From Muribaculaceae bacterium (lineage in GTDB: Bacteria; Bacteroidota; Bacteroidia; Bacteroidales; Muribaculaceae), in NCBI GenBank assembly GCA_017619355.1, contig JAFZSO010000024.1:1-34916 (forward strand): DNA of 34,916 nt, in the 5' to 3' direction. Both the position numbers and the translations under genes were made by a program. Each line of letters begins with the position of its first letter. Position 1 is the stretch's first letter. The notes beneath the pieces are model-generated. The model was not told the DNA's origin. It was given only the letters and a program-made list of their open reading frames with translations, and did no database searches. Below are positions 31,012-34,916 of the stretch, in pieces.

Positions 31012-32453
31012 TTGATGGCTTTGAGGTTTTCCAGTATCTCTTTAGCCTTGCCATTGAGTTCCACAAGCTGGTCGAGTATCTGCTGGGGCGTGCGCTCATC
31101 CACTTCCTCCACCTTGTTCGGGTTTTTCACTGAGAGGTCGCAATCCTCGCCCAGTGTGCTGGCATCGAGTGTCCACGAGTTCTCGCTGTCGGGCTTGGTT
31201 TTCTGCAGTTCCACAAACTCGGCAAGGTCATCTTCGTTGAGCGCGTTGGTCTTGCCCAGGTTGCGGCCAGGATTGAGCTGGTAATACCATATCTTCTCGG
31301 TGGGCGTGCCCTTGTCGAAGAAAAGCACCACCGTCTTCACGCCAGCACCTTGAAACACGCCACTGGGCAGGTCAAGTATGGTGTGCAGGTTGCACTGCTC
31401 CAAGAGCAGTTTGCGCAAACTCGCCGCATCGCCATTGCTCAAGAAAGTGTTCTTGATAACAATGCCGGCCCTGCCGCCCACCTTGAGCATCTTGATGAAG
31501 TGCTGCATAAACATATAGGCGGTTTCGCTGGTGTTGATATCGAAGTTCTGCTTCACCTCGCCACGCTCTGAGCCACCAAAAGGCGGATTGGCAAGAATCA
31601 CATTCTTGCGGTCACGCTCCTGCACATTGGCAAGGTTCTCGGCAAGCGTGTTGCCTCGAATAATGTTAGGCGCCTGAAGCCCGTGGAAAATCAGGTTCAT
31701 TGTGGCAATGATGTAGGGCAACGGCTTTTTCTCCTTGCCATAGAAGGTGTCTTCTTGCAGCCTCTTGGCATCGTTGGTGCTCTTGATGCGCTGCTGCATA
31801 TAGGCAAAAGCCTCGCACAAGAAGCCTGCCGAACCGCAAGCAGGGTCATAGACCGTTTCACCTATTTTGGGGTCAACCACCTTCACGATGGTGCGGATGA
31901 GAGGGCGCGGGGTGTAGTACTCGCCACCATTGCGGCCGGCGTTGCCCATCTTGGCAATCTTCGATTCATAGAGCACGGTCATCTCATGCTTGTCTTCGGC
32001 ACTCTGGAAATGCAACTGATCGATGAGGTTGATTACCTCGCGCAGGTTGTAGCCCGAGGTAATCTTGTTGCGCAGTTCCGAGAAAATCTCGCCAATCTTG
32101 TATTCCAGCGTCTTGGCGCTGGTGGCAGTGTCCTTGAACTGGGCCAAGGTGGGAAACAGTTTGCCCTCGACGAACGAGGCCAAGTCGGGGCCCGTCATGG
32201 CATTGACCGTGTCGAGCGTGCCATCGGGCTTTTTGGGTGCAGCCCACTGGCTCCAGCGCATATAGCCCGAGAGGATGGGTTTATAGGTTTTTCCTGTGAG
32301 CAAGGCCTTGTCTTCACGCTCTTTGTCTAAGTCATCAAGATATTTGAGAAACAAGAGCCATGAGGTCTGTTCTATATAATCTAATTCGGTAGAGCATCCC
32401 GCCTCATTGCGCAAGATGTTGTCGATAGCATTGAATGTAGCTTCGTATTGCAT
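31005..32453 (-). CDS. hsdM: Type I restriction-modification system, methyltransferase subunit
   Basis: N6-adenine DNA methyltransferase using S-adenosylmethionine; with HsdS it protects host DNA. It has 482 residues. A helical HsdM_N domain (about 5-140) is followed by the catalytic domain with the AdoMet motif DPACGSAGF (203-211) and the catalytic motif NPPF (289-292). The GGEYYTPRPL segment (176-185) is typical. The C-terminal helices contact HsdS. It is the first gene of the operon, with a -7 box 50 bp upstream; the next gene follows after a 93-bp gap carrying the 9-bp-period tract. Confidence 0.96.
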   Translation of the reverse strand: MQYEATFNAIDNILRNEAGCSTELDYIEQTSWLLFLKYLDDLDKEREDKALLTGKTYKPILSGYMRWSQWAAPKKPDGTLDTVNAMTGPDLASFVEGKLFPTLAQFKDTATSAKTLEYKIGEIFSELRNKITSGYNLREVINLIDQLHFQSAEDKHEMTVLYESKIAKMGNAGRNGGEYYTPRPLIRTIVKVVDPKIGETVYDPACGSAGFLCEAFAYMQQRIKSTNDAKRLQEDTFYGKEKKPLPYIIATMNLIFHGLQAPNIIRGNTLAENLANVQERDRKNVILANPPFGGSERGEVKQNFDINTSETAYMFMQHFIKMLKVGGRAGIVIKNTFLSNGDAASLRKLLLEQCNLHTILDLPSGVFQGAGVKTVVLFFDKGTPTEKIWYYQLNPGRNLGKTNALNEDDLAEFVELQKTKPDSENSWTLDASTLGEDCDLSVKNPNKVEEVDERTPQQILDQLVELNGKAKEILENLKAINN

Positions 32454-32502
32454 GATAATTCCGGTCGAGTTAATGATGTTATTTAGCGTTAAACATAATT
32501 TG

Positions 32503-32510
32503 CAAATTTA
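32503..32510 (-). promoter_or_regulatory. -7 box for the hsd operon
   Basis: Minus-strand TAAATTTG, 50 bp before the hsdM start codon. No clear -33 box at the standard distance. Confidence 0.5.
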
Positions 32511-32603
32511 CGAAAATCTATTTAATAATGTGGTGTTTCCCTCCCTTTTTTCTTCTCTCACATTAAAATGTCCCTGTATTGCGAAAACTGCGAGTAAGCG
32601 AGA

Positions 32604-32629
32604 GCAATGTGAACTTGTTCACTAATTGC
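32604..32629. other. Palindromic hairpin GCAATGTGAAC / GTTCAC-ATTGC
   Basis: GCAAT-GTGAAC (32604-32614) pairs with GTTCAC (32617-32622) and, after a 2-nt bulge, ATTGC (32625-32629). The loop is 2 nt, so the centre is a near-perfect 14-bp palindrome that could be an operator. No T-run follows. Confidence 0.5.
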
Positions 32630-32725
32630 CGAGCGGGAGCAGTTTATCTAGCCTGTGCCTTGGAAATAATCTCCCCCCCCGCCGTCAAGCTCTATGTCCG
32701 TTTTGTTCTTCTGTCTAAAACAGAT

Positions 32726-32800
32726 ATCCCGCGCGCTTCATCGCGCGGCTTTTCGACACCGGGAGGTGCAACTTTTTGAAATTATAACTCCTCGTCCTCA
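32726..32800. repeat. GC-hairpin dispersed element, copy 2
   Basis: It has the same part order as 200-268: a CCGCGCG/CGCGCGG hairpin (7-bp stem, loop CTTCAT), CTTTTCGAC, a variable segment, CTTTTTGAAATTA and CTCCTCGTCCTCA. Confidence 0.6.
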
Positions 32801-32960
32801 TTGAAAAATAACCGCGTCAGCGGCTTTGTGTGCCGCCAGCTTTGTGAGATTATTGTAGCGTAGTTGCATGGAAATCTCCCTTCTCCTCAACTCCTTAGAA
32901 ACCTCTCTAATCCCTAATCCAATCTGTGCAATTAACATAGCGCGGCCATCCCTCATCCCT

Positions 32961-32968
32961 TATCTTCG
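32961..32968 (+). promoter_or_regulatory. Possible -7 box for the winged-helix gene
   Basis: TATCTTCG has one mismatch to TAnnTTTG and lies 35 bp before the ATG at 33003. No -33 box is visible. Confidence 0.35.
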
Positions 32969-33002
32969 CCCCCGCATATGAACCTTTAATAAAAAGAAAA
33001 CC

Positions 33003-33425
33003 ATGAAGACACTACCCAAAACCCACCATGCATCTATCGCACGGCTCATCGACGGAAACCGCACTCGCGCCGCCATCATCCGTACCATCATCAAGCACAA
33101 CGGCTACATCTCCATCTCTGAAATCGCAAAACAATTGCAGTTGGCACGCTCAACTGTCATTAGGCACATCTATGTGCTCAAATATCTGCGCCTCATTCAG
33201 CACGAAGGCAAAGTGCGTGGAGGCCGATGGCGTGTCATCAATTGCTCACGATGGGACATCAACGAGTACATGGGCATCCCCTTGAAGCTTTCTTGTCATC
33301 TCAACCGATTCGCCACCACCGACGACTTAGACTGGGATGAACCTGACGAAAGCAGTATGAAACCCAACGGATGCGGTACAAAAAACAACGAACCCCGAAG
33401 GGCTCGGGGAGATTTCAAAGTCTAA
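33003..33425 (+). CDS. Small winged helix-turn-helix protein
   Basis: 140 residues. Positions about 20-80 form a winged helix: NRTRAAIIRTIIKHNGYIS, the HTH SEIAKQLQLARSTVIRHIYVLKYLRLI and a wing HEGKVRGGRWRVI. It is thus a probable DNA-binding regulator, with no effector domain recognised. Residues 85-140 are low in structure and acidic, then basic. The last residues (CGTKNNE) are encoded by an outlying copy of the 21-bp repeat found downstream, so the present C-terminus may have been created by repeat insertion. It stands divergent from hsdM and convergent with hicAB, and could regulate either or only itself. Its target is unknown. Confidence 0.65.
   Translation: MKTLPKTHHASIARLIDGNRTRAAIIRTIIKHNGYISISEIAKQLQLARSTVIRHIYVLKYLRLIQHEGKVRGGRWRVINCSRWDINEYMGIPLKLSCHLNRFATTDDLDWDEPDESSMKPNGCGTKNNEPRRARGDFKV
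33371..33391. repeat. 21-bp direct repeat, outlying copy
   Basis: A diverged unit with core CGGTACAAAAAACAACGA inside the 3' end of the winged-helix gene, 83 bp before the main array. Confidence 0.6.
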
Positions 33426-33474
33426 GTCGTGCGTAGCACGGTGGACGGTGCCGCAGGCATTGAAACTCGACCCA
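33392..33474. other. Segment with two short hairpins between repeat copies
   Basis: CCCCGA/TCGGGG with a 5-nt loop (33394-33410) and CGTGC/GCACG with a 3-nt loop (33428-33440). It contains the stop codon of the winged-helix gene. No T-run follows either stem. Confidence 0.45.
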
Positions 33475-33558
33475 ATTCGGTACAATAAATAACGAACGCA
33501 GTACGAAAAACAACGACTTCGGTACAATAAATAACGAATTCGGTACGAAGCAATCACT
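33475..33558. repeat. Iteron-like array of 21-bp direct repeats (3 full, 1 partial)
   Basis: Contiguous 21-bp units start at 33475, 33496, 33517 and 33538. The core is CGGTACAATAAATAACGA, with a variant CAGTACGAAAAACAACGA in the second; the fourth copy keeps only ATTCGGTACGAA. A period of exactly two DNA turns would place bound protein on one face of the helix. Confidence 0.85.
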
Positions 33559-33671
33559 GGAGGATATATTTATAACCGCCTATGATTCAACTAATAACCA
33601 TCATCTCCCACCCAAATAAAACTCATTTTTCCCACCTTTCCCACATGCTTCACCCATCCCATCCATCCCCC

Positions 33672-33702
33672 AAAAAACCACGGCCTTAATTGACCGTGGT
33701 TT
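33672..33702 (-). terminator. Rho-independent terminator of hicAB
   Basis: AACCACGG/CCGTGGTT (8-bp stem, 10-nt loop) is followed on the minus strand by a run of six Ts (33677-33672). It begins 32 bp after the hicB stop codon. Confidence 0.8.
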
Positions 33703-33733
33703 CAGATAAAGTCTATAAGCTTAGTAGGGTTTC

Positions 33734-34138
33734 TTAGAGGTGGATTGACAAGAGCTCTTCACCTAATCGGTGTAATGCGTTTTCGATTTTAACCTTCTGG
33801 GCAGTACGAGGGTTGGAAGTGCCAGAAGCATAATGCCAAAGTTGTTTTTGATTAATGCCCGTGAGTCGTGCAAGCCCGGCTTTAGTAAAGATGCCATAGT
33901 AGAACGCAAGGACGCACTTTGTGTCCATCTTGAAAGTCAGGTTGTAGTCATCAAGTAATTGCTCTGGAATTTCAAGCCCCAATTCCTTACAAGTTTCAAT
34001 ATAGGCTTCAATGGCTTCAACCATGTTGCTCTTAATCTCGTCAACAGATTGACCAGTTGTGACTATGCCGTCAATGTCCTGAATATAGGCGGCATAGTTG
34101 TTCTCCGTTTGTTCGATGATAACGGTTAAGTCTGCCAT
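33734..34138 (-). CDS. hicB: HicB-family antitoxin with C-terminal HTH
   Basis: Antitoxin expected to bind and block HicA and to repress its own promoter. It has 134 residues. Residues 1-60 match the HicB partial RNase H-like fold (ADLTVIIEQTENNYAAYIQDIDGIVTTGQSVDEIKSNM region, with the characteristic G-x-S/T-x-x-E-A spacing). Residues about 84-128 form an XRE-type helix-turn-helix (KAGLARLTGINQKQLWHYASG). It is the downstream gene of the pair, 104 bp after hicA, which is a wide gap for this family and contains a long hairpin. Confidence 0.9.
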   Translation of the reverse strand: MADLTVIIEQTENNYAAYIQDIDGIVTTGQSVDEIKSNMVEAIEAYIETCKELGLEIPEQLLDDYNLTFKMDTKCVLAFYYGIFTKAGLARLTGINQKQLWHYASGTSNPRTAQKVKIENALHRLGEELLSIHL

Positions 34139-34194
34139 AATTGTAATTATTTAGTTATTTTGTTTTGTTATAAATGCTTTTGTAATAAATTTCC

Positions 34195-34236
34195 CTATAA
34201 GCAGGGTGGCGCTGTAGCCACCCTACAAGCTTATAG
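34195..34236. other. Long bipartite hairpin in the hicA-hicB gap
   Basis: An inner stem AGGGTGGC/GCCACCCT (8 bp, loop GCTGTA) and an outer stem CTATAAGC/GCTTATAG (8 bp) are joined with a 4-nt bulge on one side. It lies between the hicA stop codon and the hicB start. No T-run, so it is a candidate RNA-processing, stability or translation-control element. Confidence 0.7.
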
Positions 34237-34242
34237 GTGGAA

Positions 34243-34437
34243 TCAATCTTTCAGCTTTGCTTGCCGTTTGATTGATCTCCAGGTACCCTCGGGCAAATCA
34301 TCGTTTAAATGGCCAGGGACAACGACTGGTCTTCGTTCGCCCTCCTTCCAATATATTCGATGATCGCCTTTCGTGCGTTTGTGTTTCCACCCATTAGCTT
34401 CCAAAAGTTCAATTACTGTTTTAACTTTCTTCGTCAT
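34243..34437 (-). CDS. hicA: HicA-family mRNA interferase toxin
   Basis: Ribonuclease toxin of 64 residues with a dsRBD-like fold. It shows ELLEANGWKHKRTKGDHRIYWKEG with the catalytic His (H26) in the KGDHRIY segment, then the conserved VVVPGHLNDDLPEGTWRSI region. The ATG at 34437 is chosen because the upstream alternative at 34470 lies in the -7 box of a full promoter. Toxin-first order and coupling with HicB downstream are usual for the family. Length and key residues are intact, so it should be active when free of HicB. Confidence 0.9.
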   Translation of the reverse strand: MTKKVKTVIELLEANGWKHKRTKGDHRIYWKEGERRPVVVPGHLNDDLPEGTWRSIKRQAKLKD

Positions 34438-34467
34438 AATAATAGGGTTTAATTGTGAAACACTATG

Positions 34468-34498
34468 CAAAAGTAACTATTTTTCTATTGTTTGCAAA
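34468..34498 (-). promoter_or_regulatory. Promoter of hicAB
   Basis: On the minus strand TTTG (34498-34495), a 19-bp spacer and TACTTTTG (34475-34468). Both boxes match the Bacteroidota consensus. It lies 30 bp before the hicA ATG. Confidence 0.75.
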
Positions 34499-34618
34499 AT
34501 TTTTTTGACTTTTTCCCAAAAAAATATTTTGCAGAACACTTTTCGGGGCTCCTTTTTGTGCTTTTTGCGAGAGTAACACCCCCTCGTTAGCGCAATTAGC
34601 TAAATTCGTAAATTCGCA

Positions 34619-34650
34619 TTGGAAAACCGCGTCAGCCGCTCTTACCTTTG
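34619..34650 (+). promoter_or_regulatory. Promoter-like motif reading off the right edge
   Basis: TTGG at 34619-34622 (one mismatch to TTTG), a 20-bp spacer and TACCTTTG at 34643-34650. No gene is seen downstream within the window. Confidence 0.5.
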
Positions 34651-34788
34651 CACCAGATTGTAGATAATGTTCTAAATGTCCAACGTGAGTTTTAGGACAT
34701 GCGGTTGCAATTTTGTAGTTTTGCTGGAGATTGTGGCCGTGGGGGCGAGGCAATTCAGCCGGCAGGCAGGCTTTGAGCCATGCCGACG

Positions 34789-34796
34789 CAAAGATA
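34789..34796 (-). promoter_or_regulatory. Possible -7 box facing left
   Basis: Minus-strand TATCTTTG; the best -33 candidate (CTTG at 34815-34818) gives an 18-bp spacer, one short of normal. It faces the motif at 34619-34650. Confidence 0.35.
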
Positions 34797-34916
34797 CTTG
34801 CCCGTCCCCCTTTTCAAGTCTTTAGAGTCTGGACAAAGAATCGAAGCACGCCATCAGGCGATGCAGTGTCCGACAAGAGTGAAGTCGAAGAAGATTTGGG
34901 CTATAGTCTGATTGAG

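Larger units (their letters stand above)
32520..32960. other. Gene-free gap between hsdM and the winged-helix gene
   Basis: No plausible coding frame. Contents in order: a long hairpin at 32604-32629, a C8 run at 32673-32680, the GC-hairpin element at 32726-32800, a second GC-rich short stem (CCGCGTCAGCGG, 32812-32823) and a C/T-rich stretch (32876-32930). Confidence 0.6.
34499..34916. other. Gene-free right end
   Basis: No frame here has convincing protein features. A 96-codon minus-strand frame (34463-34753) overlaps the hicA promoter. I have an unverified impression that its peptide resembles short hypothetical proteins recurring in Bacteroidales annotation, which would point to a dispersed element. 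Also present are TTAGC/GCTAA (34587-34603) and two facing promoter-like motifs (34619-34650 and 34789-34796). Confidence 0.45.

Noticed and set aside
32673-32680. C8 homopolymer as a phase-variation switch
   Set aside because: It is in gene-free DNA, about 160 bp beyond the hsdM -7 box, and in no reading frame or promoter spacer that I can identify.
33327-33557. 76-codon minus-strand frame with seven-residue Tyr/Arg/Leu repeats
   Set aside because: The peptide repetition is a by-product of the 21-bp DNA repeats, a multiple of three. It overlaps the winged-helix gene and has no promoter.
34463-34753. 96-codon minus-strand frame at the right end
   Set aside because: It covers the hicA promoter and has no recognisable domain or start context; kept only as part of the described gene-free region.
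1-34916. tRNA, rRNA or other standard RNA genes
   Set aside because: No cloverleaf with a CCA end or known RNA signature was recognised by eye on either strand; a covariance search would be needed to exclude small ones.

Overview
The window looks like a chromosomal segment of a Bacteroidota bacterium, most likely order Bacteroidales and a Muribaculaceae- or Prevotellaceae-like gut lineage. The evidence is a fused SecDF, many TTTG-N19/20-TAnnTTTG type promoters, weak or absent Shine-Dalgarno sequences, lipoproteins and signal peptidase substrates with Gln at +1, a secreted protein ending in a single dockerin-like repeat, and an NhaD antiporter. The family-level placement is inference only.

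Positions 1-25700 are mostly core chromosome. In order: a repeat-rich intergenic stretch; thyA-folA (thymidylate and folate cycle); a convergent nhaD; secDF (minus strand); a short-chain dehydrogenase; an apparently transferred ATPase-nuclease fusion gene (7758-9221) preceded by a tandem array of inverted repeats; a six-gene operon at 9302-15538 (glutaminyl-peptide cyclotransferase lipoprotein, prolyl oligopeptidase, SDR-like protein, HAD phosphatase, ribF, upp); a secreted two-domain dockerin-tailed protein; a divergent sirtuin; a six-gene operon at 17743-23527 (four extracytoplasmic FKBP-type prolyl isomerases, ruvB, a polysaccharide flippase); a GH25 lysozyme with a long charged helical tail; and a convergent GT2-like glycosyltransferase.

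Positions 25700-34916 are accessory in character: an unknown two-helix membrane protein, a type I restriction-modification operon in the order hsdM, four-helix-bundle (Avd/S23-like) gene, hsdS, hsdR, then a repeat-rich gap, a small winged-helix protein followed by 21-bp direct repeats, and a hicA-hicB toxin-antitoxin pair. The last 400 bp hold no convincing gene but do hold promoter-like motifs.

Three themes link the parts. Secretion and envelope folding are prominent: SecDF, four FKBPs, a glutaminyl cyclase that would act on the Gln-starting substrates seen here, a lysozyme and a flippase. Genome defence and selfish functions are present: type I R-M, HicAB and the ATPase-nuclease. Finally, non-coding repeats are unusually abundant and ordered: degenerate 9-bp-period tracts downstream of four genes, 51-bp inverted-repeat units at the ATPase promoter, 21-bp iteron-like repeats and two dispersed intergenic repeat families. 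The best candidate for something not well described is the inverted-repeat array that physically contains the promoter of the ATPase-nuclease gene.
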